Source of the DNA: Planococcus sp. ISL-110
GTDB lineage: Bacteria; Bacillota; Bacilli; Bacillales_A; Planococcaceae
DNA length: 64,000 nucleotides
Direction of reading: 5' to 3'
Assembly (NCBI RefSeq): GCF_018613575.1
Contig: NZ_JAGGPX010000011.1
Span: 41,482-105,481, forward strand
Part shown: one piece after another, positions 18,608 through 28,075 of the stretch
How positions within the stretch are numbered: the stretch's first letter is position 1
Layout: each line of letters begins with the position of its first letter
The notes under the pieces: model-generated
Told to the model about the DNA's origin: nothing
Database searches by the model: none
Seen by the model: the letters and a program-made list of their open reading frames with translations, nothing else
Position numbers and translations under genes: made by a program

Positions 18608-20275
18608 TTAGTATTCCATAATAATCGGGATAATCATTGGACGGCGTTTTGTCTGCTGGAACAGGTAAGAATTTAATGTATCACGAATTTCCTGTTTAAT
18701 GTTGTTCCATTCAAATGCGTCTCTCGTGACGTATTTTTCAACGACTTTGCGGACAAGTCTGGTAGATTCATCCATCAGCTCTTCTGATTCACGGACATAA
18801 ACAAAACCGCGTGAAATCATTTCCGGACCGGAAGCAATTTTCTTTTCTTTGCGGTTGAGTGTAACCACAACGATGAAAATTCCGTCCTGTGACAACAACT
18901 TGCGGTCACGCAGAACGATGTTTCCAACATCACCGATTCCAATTCCGTCAATAAGGACGTTGCCGGCTGGAACACGTCCACTCATCCGAACCTTGCCGCC
19001 TTTATATTCGACAATATCGCCTTTATCGGCAATAAAGATTTCAGACTTATGCAAGCCGACTTGCTGTGCCAATTTCGAGTGGGCAATCAGCATTTTGTAT
19101 TCACCCTGGATAGGGATGAAATACTTTGGTTTCATCATGTTGAGCATCATCTTCAGATCTTCCTGGCTGCCGTGTCCTGAGACGTGGACTTTCTTGCTGG
19201 CAGTCAAAACGTTCGCTCCGGCTTTTGCCAGTTTGTTCATTGTTTGGAACATAGGAACTTCCATACCGGGTGATGGTGTGAATGTAATTAATATGGTGTC
19301 GGTTTCTTTGATTTTAACATCTTTATGCTGTTTGCGGACCATTTTGTCCAATGCTTCCAGCGGCTCTCCCTGGTTGCCTGTAACGATGATGACTACTTCG
19401 TCGTCACGATAGTTTTCCAGCTCTTTCAGGGAAATGACGGTATCCTCATGGACAGTCAGATAGCCAAGGCGCAAGCCGACTTCATAGCTGCTCTCCAAGC
19501 TTCTGCCTGCTACTGCAACTTTTTTGCCTGTTGCTGCCGCAATATCAAATACCTGTTGGATGCGGATAAAGTTTGATGAATACAGGGATACAAGTACACG
19601 GCCTTCTGCAGCAATAAACGCTGACAGGATATGGTCGGCAACCACAATTTCCGAAGTCGTATAGCCTGGACGTTCAGCTTCAGTTGAATCAGACAGGAGC
19701 ATGAGCACGCCATCTTCCCCTAATTTCGCCATTTTTGCGATATCAGGTCTATAGCTGCCTTTAGCTGATTGATCGAATTTAAATTCGCCTGTGTGCACGA
19801 TGGCGCCTTCTGATGTGTGGAAGACAATGCCAAGTGCGTCAGGAATGCTGTGTGTCGTATGGAAGAACGTCACATGCGTCTTATCAAAGTTCATGCGGCT
19901 TTTGTTGGTCACTTCAAAGAATTTCACATGCTTTAAAGAGCCTTGCTCTTTAATATGTTCTTTGGCTAATGCAATCGTCAGCTTTGATCCATAAACTGGA
20001 GCCTGGATCTTCTTTAATAGATAAGCGATGGAACCGATTGCGTCTTCATGGCCGTGCGTCAAAAAGATGCCTTTGACGCGGTCTTTGTTTTCTTCCAGGA
20101 AAGTCATATCCGGAATTACGATATCGACGCCCAGCATCTCATCTTCCGGGAACATCAATCCGCTGTCTACAACAAACAAGTCTTCATCGATTTCAATTAC
20201 GTACATTGCTTTGCCGATCTCGCCGACGCCGCCTAAAGGGATAACTCTTATTACTTCATTTTTAATTTTACTCAA
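18608..20275 (-). CDS. rnjB: Ribonuclease J2
   Basis: RNase J of the beta-CASP metallo-beta-lactamase family, 555 residues. The zinc motif reads HGHEDA rather than the canonical HxHxDH, which is the usual degeneracy in the J2 paralogue that partners the active J1. The C-terminal part has SGHGSQEDLKMM and PIQGEYKML. The gene lies at the ymfA/rnjB locus next to asd and ftsK. It starts with TTG at 20275, 7 nt after AGGAGG, and has its own promoter and terminator. Confidence 0.94.
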   Translation of the reverse strand: MSKIKNEVIRVIPLGGVGEIGKAMYVIEIDEDLFVVDSGLMFPEDEMLGVDIVIPDMTFLEENKDRVKGIFLTHGHEDAIGSIAYLLKKIQAPVYGSKLTIALAKEHIKEQGSLKHVKFFEVTNKSRMNFDKTHVTFFHTTHSIPDALGIVFHTSEGAIVHTGEFKFDQSAKGSYRPDIAKMAKLGEDGVLMLLSDSTEAERPGYTTSEIVVADHILSAFIAAEGRVLVSLYSSNFIRIQQVFDIAAATGKKVAVAGRSLESSYEVGLRLGYLTVHEDTVISLKELENYRDDEVVIIVTGNQGEPLEALDKMVRKQHKDVKIKETDTILITFTPSPGMEVPMFQTMNKLAKAGANVLTASKKVHVSGHGSQEDLKMMLNMMKPKYFIPIQGEYKMLIAHSKLAQQVGLHKSEIFIADKGDIVEYKGGKVRMSGRVPAGNVLIDGIGIGDVGNIVLRDRKLLSQDGIFIVVVTLNRKEKKIASGPEMISRGFVYVRESEELMDESTRLVRKVVEKYVTRDAFEWNNIKQEIRDTLNSYLFQQTKRRPMIIPIIMEY

Positions 20276-20318
20276 TTTATTTCCTCCTAAAATTCACCCG
20301 TACACATCCATAGACTTC

Positions 20319-20348
20319 ATTATACGGGAATCACCGGAAACAGTCCAA
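20319..20348 (-). promoter_or_regulatory. Promoter of rnjB
   Basis: Minus strand TTGGAC (20343-20348), 18 bp, TATAAT (20319-20324), placed between the asd terminator and the rnjB ribosome site. Confidence 0.65.
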
Positions 20349-20350
20349 AG

Positions 20351-20385
20351 AAAAAAATAAACCGGCACAATAGCCGGTTTATTTT
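20351..20385 (-). terminator. Terminator after asd
   Basis: AAAATAAACCGGC at 20354-20366 pairs with GCCGGTTTATTTT at 20373-20385 around a 6-nt loop, followed by T residues on the minus strand. Confidence 0.85.
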
Positions 20386-20403
20386 AAAGGTCTGTATGTT
20401 CCA

Positions 20404-21438
20404 TTAGATGATATTTTCCTCGATTAATGCTTCTGCAATCTGCACTGAATTCAAAGCTGCCCCTTTGACCAGGTTGTCTGAAACGACCCATAAGTGAAAG
20501 CCATTCGGGTTATCTAGATCCTGGCGGATACGCCCGACAAACACTTCGTCCAGTCCGGCAGCCATCAGCGGCATCGGGTACACCTGGTTTGACGGATCAT
20601 CCATCAGCTCAACACCTGGTGCATCCACCATCACTTGTTTGACCTGCTCAACAGTCGCTGTGTCTTTCAGTTCCACATAGACCGATTCTGAATGCCCTGT
20701 GACCACTGGAAGCCGTACGCATGTGGCTGCTACTGCCAAAGAATCATCGTGCATGATTTTCTTGGTTTCATTGATCATCTTCATTTCCTCGAATGTATAG
20801 CCATTGTCAGTGAATTGATCGATTTGCGGAATGGCGTTAAACGCGATCGGATAATGGTGCTCGGCCGACTTGACTGGCAGCATTTTTGCTTCAGCTGTCT
20901 TAGCATTGTCAAAATCAGCCGACTGGGCTTTCAATTCATTGATGGCATCAATACCGGCTCCTGAAACGGCCTGGTAGGTGGAGACGATGATTTTCGCCAT
21001 GCCGAACTGCTCTTTCAACGGCTGCAATGCACAGACCATCTGAATAGTGGAACAATTCGGATTGGCGATAATCCCTTTGTGTAGGCTAAGATCGCTTTTG
21101 TTCACTTCCGGTACGACCAATGGCACTTCCTTGTCCATCCGGAACGCACTGGTGTTATCGATGACGATCGCCCCTCGCTTGACCGCTTCCGGCGCAAACT
21201 TCTCCGACACACTGCCGCCGGCGCTGAACAGCGCAATATCGATGCCCTCGAATGATTCTGGCTTTGCTTCCTGGACAGTAAATGTCTGGCCATTAAAGTC
21301 TATTTCTTTTCCAGCCGAACGGCTTGAAGACAAAAAGACGATGTCTTTTACCGGGAATTTCCGTTTCTCCAATTGCTCTTTCATTTGCTGGCCAACTGCT
21401 CCTGTTGCTCCCATAATCGCTACGTTATATGTTTTCAC
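20404..21438 (-). CDS. asd: Aspartate-semialdehyde dehydrogenase
   Basis: Asd reduces aspartyl phosphate to aspartate semialdehyde, the branch point to lysine/diaminopimelate, threonine and methionine. The 344-residue protein has the NADP motif GATGAVG near residue 9 and the catalytic cysteine in NPNCST, then the RLPVVTGHSE region. The start is GTG at 21438, 8 nt after GGAG; 24 further in-frame codons upstream are non-homologous. In B. subtilis dapG and dapA follow and dpaAB precede it. Neither pair is present here. Confidence 0.96.
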   Translation of the reverse strand: MKTYNVAIMGATGAVGQQMKEQLEKRKFPVKDIVFLSSSRSAGKEIDFNGQTFTVQEAKPESFEGIDIALFSAGGSVSEKFAPEAVKRGAIVIDNTSAFRMDKEVPLVVPEVNKSDLSLHKGIIANPNCSTIQMVCALQPLKEQFGMAKIIVSTYQAVSGAGIDAINELKAQSADFDNAKTAEAKMLPVKSAEHHYPIAFNAIPQIDQFTDNGYTFEEMKMINETKKIMHDDSLAVAATCVRLPVVTGHSESVYVELKDTATVEQVKQVMVDAPGVELMDDPSNQVYPMPLMAAGLDEVFVGRIRQDLDNPNGFHLWVVSDNLVKGAALNSVQIAEALIEENII

Positions 21439-21508
21439 AATATTCGCTCCTTCAATGATGATTTGAATTATTGTAACATAATTTAGCCTGTTAAAGAGAC
21501 AAAATAAC

Positions 21509-21533
21509 AAAAAACTCCCTTAAACTAAGAGAG
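21509..21533 (-). terminator. Terminator overlapping the end of mlpA
   Basis: CTCCCTTA at 21515-21522 and TAAGAGAG at 21526-21533 form an 8-bp stem (one G-U in RNA), followed by six T residues on the minus strand. The mlpA stop at 21520-21522 is inside the stem. Confidence 0.65.
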
Positions 21534-22746
21534 CTTCTTTCGGACGTATAATGGAAACGGCTGGTGACTCTACCAGAATTTCTAATAATGCCAATACTTT
21601 TTCAAGTGACACAAGATCAATTTGCTTGAGGACCTGGTCATAAGTCTGGTGCTTGCCCAGCAGCAGTTCATGTCTGCCGTTACGGCTCATGCGTGCACTG
21701 GTGCTTTCAAGCCCGAGCATCAAACTGCCCTTCAGCTGCTCTTTCGAATCAGTGATTTCCTGCTGCGTGATGCTGCCATTTTTCAATTCCTTCAACAAAC
21801 TCAAGATCACTTGCTGCATCTCGGCCATCTGCTCATCCGAAGTCCCACCGTAGATTGCGAGGGTGCCGTGATCTGAATAAGCCGAATGATAGGAGAAGAT
21901 CGAATAGGCTAATCCGCGTTGCTCTCTGATTTCCTGGAACAGCCGTGAAGACATGGAGCCGCCGATGATATTGTTCAGAACCGTGATATTGTAGATATCC
22001 GGATCATTTAAAGACAGACCTGGAAATCCGAGGCATAAATGGCCTTGTTCTGTCTCTTTGTTCTTTAATGAATAGCCGGGTGTGAAAACAGGCAGTTCAT
22101 ATTTTTTAAGATTCTTCGTTTTCTCGAAAGCACCAAATAAAGTTCCGATTTTTTCCAGCAATGCAGGTGTGATATTGCCCGCTACCGAAACGACGGTGTT
22201 GGCTGGAGTGTAATGCTGGTCCATGTAATCGCGGATTTTCTCCGGGGTGAAAGTCGCCAGCGTTTCAGCGGTTCCAAGTATCGGAGCCCCAATCGAGTTC
22301 TGCGGATACATGACGCGCCATAGCTGCTCATGCACATCGTCATCGGGCATATCTTCCGTCATGCTGATTTCCTCAAGGATGACCTGGCGCTCTTTATCGA
22401 ACTCTACTGGATCCATTTCCGAATTGAATAGCATATCAGCCAACACGGCTACGGCGTGTTCTGCGTGATGATCCAAAACCTTTGCATAATAGCAAGTGTA
22501 TTCTTTTGAAGTATAGGCATTGATATCGCCGCCGATGCGGTCGAATTCCCGGGCAATTTCCTTGGCTGTCCGCAGTTCCGTTCCTTTAAACAGCATATGT
22601 TCGATAAAATGCGTGATGCCGTTTTCTTCCGGCAGTTCGTCCCGGGATCCGTTATTGACAAAGACGCCCACTGCGACCGAATGAAAATGGGGAATATGTT
22701 CGGAAACGATGCGCAATCCGTTTTTGCAAGTCTGTGTAGTCACCAT
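21520..22746 (-). CDS. mlpA: M16 zinc metallopeptidase MlpA (YmxG)
   Basis: A processing-peptidase-like M16B enzyme of 408 residues with HFIEH at 46-50 and a downstream acidic region (FDKERQVILEEISM) supplying the third zinc ligand, so it should be active. The C-terminal half has SRLFQEIREQRGLAYSIFS. It sits directly after pnp, as mlpA does in B. subtilis. I chose ATG at 22746, 9 nt after GAGGAGG. No promoter is visible between the pnp terminator and this start, so it depends on readthrough. Confidence 0.92.
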   Translation of the reverse strand: MVTTQTCKNGLRIVSEHIPHFHSVAVGVFVNNGSRDELPEENGITHFIEHMLFKGTELRTAKEIAREFDRIGGDINAYTSKEYTCYYAKVLDHHAEHAVAVLADMLFNSEMDPVEFDKERQVILEEISMTEDMPDDDVHEQLWRVMYPQNSIGAPILGTAETLATFTPEKIRDYMDQHYTPANTVVSVAGNITPALLEKIGTLFGAFEKTKNLKKYELPVFTPGYSLKNKETEQGHLCLGFPGLSLNDPDIYNITVLNNIIGGSMSSRLFQEIREQRGLAYSIFSYHSAYSDHGTLAIYGGTSDEQMAEMQQVILSLLKELKNGSITQQEITDSKEQLKGSLMLGLESTSARMSRNGRHELLLGKHQTYDQVLKQIDLVSLEKVLALLEILVESPAVSIIRPKEALLV

Positions 22747-22767
22747 GTGCATGTTCCTCCTCATAGT

Positions 22768-22797
22768 AAAAAATTGCCGACAAAGTCGGCAATTTTT
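22768..22797 (-). terminator. Terminator after pnp
   Basis: AAAAATTGCCGAC at 22769-22781 and GTCGGCAATTTTT at 22785-22797 form a perfect 13-bp stem with a 3-nt loop and a T run on the minus strand. Confidence 0.88.
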
Positions 22798-22805
22798 ATG
22801 GTTGA

Positions 22806-24923
22806 TTATTCTTGGTTTTGTTTTTCAGCTGCTTCTTTTTGTTCTTGCAAAACAATCTTACGTGATAAGTTTACACGTCCTTGGCGGTCAATTTCAATTA
22901 CTTTGACTTGGACGATCTGGTCCATCTTCAAAACATCTTCCACTTCTTTCGTCCGTTCTTCCTGGATTTCAGAAATATGAAGAAGTCCGTCTTTGCCAGT
23001 GAATAATTCAACGAACGCGCCAAACTTCTCGATGCGTTTCACTTTACCTTCATAATATTCGCCGACTTTCGCTTCGCGCACGATGTTTTCAATCATCGCT
23101 TTCGCTTTCGCGTTCATTTCTTCGTCAACAGATGAAATAAAGATGGTGCCGTTTTGTTCTGTATCAATCTTAACGCCTGTTTCATCAATGATTTTATTGA
23201 TCACTTTACCACCAGGCCCGATAACATCGCGGATCTTGTCAGGATTGATCTTGACCATGATGATTTTTGGTGCGAATTTGGAAAGAGTTGTTCTCGGCTC
23301 AGCAATTGTCGCCAGCATCGATTCAAGGATGTGGATACGGCCGATTTGAGCCTGCGCCAATGCCTCTTCCAAGATTTCACGGGAAAGCCCGTCGATCTTA
23401 ATGTCCATTTGAAGAGCCGTAATGCCTTTGGCAGTACCCGCCACTTTAAAGTCCATATCGCCAAGATAATCTTCCATGCCCTGGATATCAGACAGCACAG
23501 TATAGTTATCGCCTTTTTTAACCAGACCCATTGCAATACCTGCAACTGGAGCTGACAATGGAACACCGGCATCCATCATAGCAAGCGTTGAAGCACATAT
23601 GCTTGCCTGTGAAGTCGAACCGTTGGATTCCAATACTTCTGCAACGAGGCGGATTGTATAAGGGAAATCTTTTTCATTCGGAATGACCGCTTCCAGCGCA
23701 CGTTCACCAAGTGCCCCGTGGCCGATTTCACGGCGTCCAGGTCCACGAAGGAATCCAGTCTCACCTACTGAGAACAACGGGAAGTTGTAATGGTGCATAA
23801 AACGTTTAGTATCTTCGATGCCAAGGCCATCGATGATTTGAACATCACCTAATGCGCCTAGTGTACAGATACTCATCGCCTGCGTTTGACCACGAGTGAA
23901 CAAGCCAGAACCGTGTGTACGGTTCAAGATGCCGACCTCGGAAGACAAGGGACGGATCTCAGAAGGTCCACGGCCATCCGGACGGATTTTTTCATCAGTG
24001 ATCAGCCGGCGTACTTCATCTTTGATCATTTTATCAAGGATTTGGCCAGCCTGTTTTTTCACTGCATCATCCGATTCCTCGTATGATGCCATTGCGCGGG
24101 CTTTGACTTCGTCAATAGCTTCATTGCGCGCTTGTTTTTCATTGATTTGGACAGCTGCGTTCAAATCAGCTTCTACTGCTTCTTTAAGGGAAGTGGTCAA
24201 TTCCGCATCTAATTCATAGAGCTTGATATCGGTTTTTTCTTTTCCGACTTCTGCAGCAATCTGTTCTTGGAAAGCGATCAATTTCTTGATTTCTTCGTGG
24301 CCAAACATAATGGCTTCCAAAATGACTTCTTCAGAAACTTCCTTCGCTCCTGCTTCCACCATATTGACGGCATCTTTTGTTCCGGCAACCGTCAAGTTGA
24401 TCGAGCTATTGTCAAGCTGGTCGTTTGTCGGGTTGATGATGTATTGTCCGTCGATCAAGCCGACGATTACTCCAGCAATCGGTCCACCGAATGGAATATC
24501 TGAAACCATCAAAGCCAATGAAGAACCGAACATGGCAGCCATTTCTGACGGGCAGTCCTGATCTACTGACATGACCATTGAAATGACTTGAACTTCGTTA
24601 CGGAAACCATCCGGGAATAATGGACGGATCGGACGGTCGATCAAACGGCTTGTCAACGTCGCTTTTTCAGAAGGACGCCCTTCACGTTTGATGAATCCGC
24701 CTGGAATTTTGCCGACAGCGTAGAGACGCTCTTCGTAGTTAACAGTCAGTGGGAAGAAATCCAATGGTTTTGGAGTTTTTGAAGCAGTTGCAGTTGAAAG
24801 CACTGCTGTATCACCATAACGGATCAATGCTGCTCCGTTTGCTTGTTTTGCCAATTGGCCGACCTCAACCTGTAATTCGCGGCCTGCCCAATCAAGTGTG
24901 TAGACTTTTTTTGTTTGCTCCAT
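22806..24923 (-). CDS. pnp: Polyribonucleotide nucleotidyltransferase (PNPase)
   Basis: PNPase degrades RNA 3' to 5' by phosphorolysis and can add tails. The 705-residue protein has two RNase PH domains separated by a helical domain, then a KH domain ([13 protein letters not shown]) and an S1 domain ([21 protein letters not shown]). The start at 24923 follows AGGAG; the open frame continues upstream without a ribosome site. It has its own promoter and terminator and lies after rpsO, the classic rpsO-pnp order. Confidence 0.97.
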   Translation of the reverse strand: MEQTKKVYTLDWAGRELQVEVGQLAKQANGAALIRYGDTAVLSTATASKTPKPLDFFPLTVNYEERLYAVGKIPGGFIKREGRPSEKATLTSRLIDRPIRPLFPDGFRNEVQVISMVMSVDQDCPSEMAAMFGSSLALMVSDIPFGGPIAGVIVGLIDGQYIINPTNDQLDNSSINLTVAGTKDAVNMVEAGAKEVSEEVILEAIMFGHEEIKKLIAFQEQIAAEVGKEKTDIKLYELDAELTTSLKEAVEADLNAAVQINEKQARNEAIDEVKARAMASYEESDDAVKKQAGQILDKMIKDEVRRLITDEKIRPDGRGPSEIRPLSSEVGILNRTHGSGLFTRGQTQAMSICTLGALGDVQIIDGLGIEDTKRFMHHYNFPLFSVGETGFLRGPGRREIGHGALGERALEAVIPNEKDFPYTIRLVAEVLESNGSTSQASICASTLAMMDAGVPLSAPVAGIAMGLVKKGDNYTVLSDIQGMEDYLGDMDFKVAGTAKGITALQMDIKIDGLSREILEEALAQAQIGRIHILESMLATIAEPRTTLSKFAPKIIMVKINPDKIRDVIGPGGKVINKIIDETGVKIDTEQNGTIFISSVDEEMNAKAKAMIENIVREAKVGEYYEGKVKRIEKFGAFVELFTGKDGLLHISEIQEERTKEVEDVLKMDQIVQVKVIEIDRQGRVNLSRKIVLQEQKEAAEKQNQE

Positions 24924-24959
24924 AATATCGAGCTCCTCTCTCTTACCTTGTTTCTCTAT

Positions 24960-24988
24960 ACTATATGTATCCATTAGTAGTGTATCAA
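24960..24988 (-). promoter_or_regulatory. Promoter of pnp
   Basis: Minus strand TTGATA (24983-24988), 17 bp, TATAGT (24960-24965), downstream of the rpsO terminator. Confidence 0.65.
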
Positions 24989-25035
24989 AAAAGCATTTGG
25001 TGTGCGATGCGACAGATTAAAGTTTTATCCATAAA

Positions 25036-25062
25036 GAAAAAGCGGGACGAATCCCGCTTTTT
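25036..25062 (-). terminator. Terminator after rpsO
   Basis: AAAAAGCGGGA at 25037-25047 pairs with TCCCGCTTTTT at 25052-25062 around a 4-nt loop, with T residues following on the minus strand. Confidence 0.85.
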
Positions 25063-25073
25063 TCTGTTTGCTA

Positions 25074-25343
25074 TTATCGGCGTAGGCCAAGTCTTGCGAT
25101 TAACTCGCGGTAGCGAGCTACTTCGTTTTCACGTAAGTATTTTAGCAAGTTACGACGGCGTCCAACCATTTTGAATAGACCACGACGTGAGTGATGATCT
25201 TTTTTGTGAGTACGTAAGTGCTCATTCAAGTTGTTGATGTCTTCTGTAAGAATGGCGATTTGAATTTCTGCAGACCCAGTATCAGTGTCATGCACTTTGT
25301 ATTCATTGATCAATTCATTTTTACGCTCTTGTGTGATTGCCAT
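25074..25343 (-). CDS. rpsO: 30S ribosomal protein S15
   Basis: S15 is a primary 16S rRNA binder of the 30S platform. The 89-residue protein has the family signature with the conserved [15 protein letters not shown] segment and ends LIARLGLRR. The start at 25343 follows AGGAGGTG and gives the canonical MAITQERK N-terminus. A roughly 90-nt leader precedes it, which in other bacteria is an S15-binding autoregulatory site. Confidence 0.98.
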   Translation of the reverse strand: MAITQERKNELINEYKVHDTDTGSAEIQIAILTEDINNLNEHLRTHKKDHHSRRGLFKMVGRRRNLLKYLRENEVARYRELIARLGLRR

Positions 25344-25434
25344 ACTGTTTCCACCTCCTAATTTCTGATATCCCCAATTACCGAGCAAACGTTGGTGATT
25401 CGATTTGCCAAGCAACGGTTAGTACATTCAGTAC
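25344..25434 (-). promoter_or_regulatory. rpsO 5' leader (possible S15 autoregulatory RNA)
   Basis: Between the promoter start site and the rpsO ribosome site the minus strand has complementary words (CCGTTG with CAACG, GCTTGG with CCAA) that could fold into a stacked or pseudoknot structure. S15 leaders of several unrelated folds are known in bacteria. I cannot match this one to a specific class by eye. Confidence 0.35.
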
Positions 25435-25440
25435 TCATAA

Positions 25441-25469
25441 ATAATAGCATAAGGCTTTTTCAAAATCAA
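25441..25469 (-). promoter_or_regulatory. Promoter of rpsO
   Basis: Minus strand TTGATT (25464-25469), 17 bp, TATTAT (25441-25446), in the gap after ribF. Confidence 0.6.
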
Positions 25470-25478
25470 CTGCACCGG

Positions 25479-26429
25479 TTAATTAATCCCTGCAAAAAAC
25501 CTTTCAGCTGTCTCTTTGTCCCTCTGAATCTGCGCTTTCAGCTCGTCGATGCCCGAAAACTTCTGCTCATCCCGGATCCGTTCATGCCATTCGACTTCCA
25601 CCATTTCCCCGTAGATCGACTTATCGAAATCAAGGACATGAACTTCGATAACCTGTTTTTTGACATCTGGATTATTAAAGGTCGGCTTATAGCCTATGTT
25701 GCAGACACCGTTATAAAATTGCCCCTGCACCTGGATTCTTACCGCGTAAACACCGCGGCTTGGCACGACGGCACCAAGCTCCGGTTCCACGTTGGCTGTC
25801 GGAAAACCGATGGTGCGGCCCCGCTTGTCCCCATTGACGACGGTGCCAATTACACGAAAAGGCCTTCCCAAAAGGTGGCATACCTGTTCGACTCCACCTT
25901 GCTTCAATAATTCCCGGATGCGGGTCGAACTGATTTTTTCATCGCCGGCCTCCTGCTTATCAACGACTGTGACGCCGTAATGGCCTTCGCCGACGTGCTT
26001 CATCAATGCCATATCGCCTTTCCCTTTGCTGCCAAAAGAAAAATCAAATCCGGCTGTGACATGCACCACATTGAGGCCTTTGATGAAAAACTGGATAAAT
26101 TCTTCCGGCGTTAGTTTCGCGAACTCTGAAGTAAAGCGGACGATAAAGCAATAATCGACGCCCATTTCCTCCAAGATCTCCATCTTCTGCTGCATCGGCG
26201 TGATATAGAAGACTTCTTCCTTACGGCCTCCAAGCACCAGTGAAGGGTGCGGATCAAAGGTCATGACCGCGGACTTGATGCCTTTTTGTGCAGCTTGTTC
26301 GATTGCTCCGCCTATGACTTGCTGATGTCCTTTATGTACCCCGTCAAAAAAACCGAGAGCCAGCGACAAAGGGCCGGTTTCACTCTCAGGTTTTATGTGG
26401 ATTGGATAACTCAAATGAATAATTTCCAT
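25479..26429 (-). CDS. ribF: Bifunctional riboflavin kinase/FAD synthetase
   Basis: RibF (RibC in B. subtilis) makes FMN and FAD from riboflavin. The 316-residue protein has an N-terminal FAD synthetase nucleotidyltransferase domain (LGFFDGVHKGHQ, later SSTRIRELL) and a C-terminal riboflavin kinase domain (GRTIGFPTANVEP). It starts 1 nt after the truB stop with GAGGTG in the end of truB, so the two are coupled. There is no FMN riboswitch nearby; the truB-ribF pairing is the conserved order. Confidence 0.96.
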   Translation of the reverse strand: MEIIHLSYPIHIKPESETGPLSLALGFFDGVHKGHQQVIGGAIEQAAQKGIKSAVMTFDPHPSLVLGGRKEEVFYITPMQQKMEILEEMGVDYCFIVRFTSEFAKLTPEEFIQFFIKGLNVVHVTAGFDFSFGSKGKGDMALMKHVGEGHYGVTVVDKQEAGDEKISSTRIRELLKQGGVEQVCHLLGRPFRVIGTVVNGDKRGRTIGFPTANVEPELGAVVPSRGVYAVRIQVQGQFYNGVCNIGYKPTFNNPDVKKQVIEVHVLDFDKSIYGEMVEVEWHERIRDEQKFSGIDELKAQIQRDKETAERFFAGIN

Positions 26430-26430
26430 A

Positions 26431-27360
26431 TTACACCTCGTTCGCTGTCGGAAAACCGAACATTTTTTCAGGTTTCATCTTATCCGCTTTTTCTGGATGG
26501 TTTTTATAGAGCGCAACAGGTTGTCCCTGATACGTCAGTACCACAAATCCCATTTGATCGAGTATGGCATGGCGCGCCAATACTTGGCCATTTTTCACAG
26601 CAAAAATCTGTTTCGATTCAATTTCCATGAATGGAAAAGCACTTAAGCCATAGCTGAGCGGTTTCAAAATGTCGCCGATATCTCCATTTTGAGTAAGTTC
26701 GGCCACTTCGGCAAGTGTAACGCAATCGTTTTTGCTGAATTTACCGGATTCTGTGCGGGTCAGCCTCGACATATGCGCAGGATACCCTAATGCTTCGCCG
26801 ATTTGTACTGCCAATGTCCGGATATACGTTCCTTTTCCGCAACGGATGCGGATGTTGAATTTGACCTGCTGCCCGGTCCATTGTTGATTGTCGTCCAGCA
26901 ATTCAATAGAGTCGATCCGTACTGTACGCTCCGGTCGCTCGACAGGAATTCCCTGGCGCGCATATTCATATAGTTTTTTACCATTCACTTTTACGGCCGA
27001 ATACATGGGCGGAATCTGTTTGATATTTCCTGTCAACCCAAGCAGCACCTCTGCGACTCGCTGCCGTGTAATGAGCTTTTCTGAAGTATCGGTATCCACT
27101 GTCTCGCCCGTGGCATCTTCTGTTTCAGTCGAATAGCCAATCGTCACTTCAGCTTCATAAGTTTTACCCTGGTCAGTGATATACTCTGCTACTTTCGTGG
27201 TATTGCCGATACAGATCGGCAATACGCCATCCACTTCGGGGTCCAGCGTTCCAGTATGTCCAACTTTTTTTGTTTGTAGGATTTTTCTCAATTTAAAGAC
27301 ACAATCATGGGAAGTCATCCCTTTTTCTTTCCACAGTGGAAGAATTCCGTTCAGCGCCAT
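26431..27360 (-). CDS. truB: tRNA pseudouridine-55 synthase
   Basis: TruB forms pseudouridine 55 in the T-loop of tRNAs. The 309-residue protein carries the catalytic aspartate D40 in GHTGTLDPEVDGVLP, and later VNGKKLYEYAR and CGKGTYIRTLA. The start at 27360 follows AAAGGAG. A strong terminator lies between rbfA and truB, so it may be uncoupled from the nusA-infB operon. Confidence 0.96.
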   Translation of the reverse strand: MALNGILPLWKEKGMTSHDCVFKLRKILQTKKVGHTGTLDPEVDGVLPICIGNTTKVAEYITDQGKTYEAEVTIGYSTETEDATGETVDTDTSEKLITRQRVAEVLLGLTGNIKQIPPMYSAVKVNGKKLYEYARQGIPVERPERTVRIDSIELLDDNQQWTGQQVKFNIRIRCGKGTYIRTLAVQIGEALGYPAHMSRLTRTESGKFSKNDCVTLAEVAELTQNGDIGDILKPLSYGLSAFPFMEIESKQIFAVKNGQVLARHAILDQMGFVVLTYQGQPVALYKNHPEKADKMKPEKMFGFPTANEV

Positions 27361-27385
27361 ATAGCTTAGCTCCTTTGCTTGATGC

Positions 27386-27423
27386 AAAAAAAAGCCCACT
27401 ATCTAGAATAGACAGCAGGCTTT
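27386..27423 (-). terminator. Terminator after rbfA
   Basis: AAAGCCCACTATCTA at 27391-27405 pairs with TAGACAGCAGGCTTT at 27409-27423 over 15 positions, three of them wobble in RNA, followed by eight T residues on the minus strand. It marks the end of the rimP-nusA-infB-rbfA operon. Confidence 0.82.
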
Positions 27424-27427
27424 GATT

Positions 27428-27778
27428 TTAATCTTCTTTTGGTTCTTGAATATCACGCAATAGCGTATCAATTCGATTGCCGTATGCAACCGATGAATCG
27501 ATTTCAAAAGACAATTCTGGAGTTTTACGGAGACGGATCCGCTGCCCGATTTCGGAACGGATAAATCCTTTAGACTTCGTCAACCCAAGCAATGTCTGTT
27601 CTTTTGCATAATCTTCGCCTAAAACGCTGATATATACAGTTGCCTGCTGGAGATCTCCTGTAACTTCAACATCTGTTACAGTGACAAATCCGATACGTGG
27701 ATCTTTCAGTTTTCGGCTGATGATATCGCTGAGCTCTTTTTTCATCTGCTCAGCTACACGATTCGCTCGCATTGTCAT
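27428..27778 (-). CDS. rbfA: Ribosome-binding factor A
   Basis: RbfA is a KH-type 30S maturation factor acting on the 5' end of 16S rRNA. The 116-residue protein has the signature [17 protein letters not shown] and [20 protein letters not shown] at 27778 is preceded by GAGGTGG at good spacing. It is the last gene of the nusA-infB operon before a terminator. Confidence 0.95.
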   Translation of the reverse strand: MTMRANRVAEQMKKELSDIISRKLKDPRIGFVTVTDVEVTGDLQQATVYISVLGEDYAKEQTLLGLTKSKGFIRSEIGQRIRLRKTPELSFEIDSSVAYGNRIDTLLRDIQEPKED

Positions 27779-27796
27779 TGCTAATCCACCTCGTTC

Positions 27797-28075
27797 TTAC
27801 AAATATTCTTTTTCAATCTCCAAACATTCCCACGCAGGATTGCTTTCCAGATAGTAGAGAACCTGCGCCATTTCCTTATCTGCTATCTCTTTTGAAGATG
27901 ACACAATAACAAAGGCAATGCGGGTTCGCTGCCAGACATTCTGGTGATCAATCTCTGCTGCGGAAACATTGAATTTCTGCCTGCTGCGGGTCAGCATGCT
28001 TTTCACCACTGCCCGCTTATCTTTTAACGAATGTGCCGTTGGAATGAAAAATTCACATTCCATGTAAAGGATCAT
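27797..28075 (-). CDS. ylxP: YlxP, DUF503 protein
   Basis: A conserved 92-residue protein of unknown biochemical role, with [28 protein letters not shown] in two parts typical of DUF503. It begins within the infB stop (ATGA overlap), so translation is coupled. In B. subtilis the same gene lies between infB and rbfA. A role near ribosome assembly is suggested by position only. Confidence 0.88.
   Translation of the reverse strand: MILYMECEFFIPTAHSLKDKRAVVKSMLTRSRQKFNVSAAEIDHQNVWQRTRIAFVIVSSSKEIADKEMAQVLYYLESNPAWECLEIEKEYL

Noticed and set aside
18608-20275. Frameshift or damage in RNase J because the zinc motif is HGHEDA
   Set aside because: The frame is intact and this degeneracy is known for the J2 paralogue.
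25435-25478. FMN riboswitch near ribF
   Set aside because: ribF is coupled to truB with a 1-nt gap, and no conserved FMN-aptamer blocks are visible on either side.
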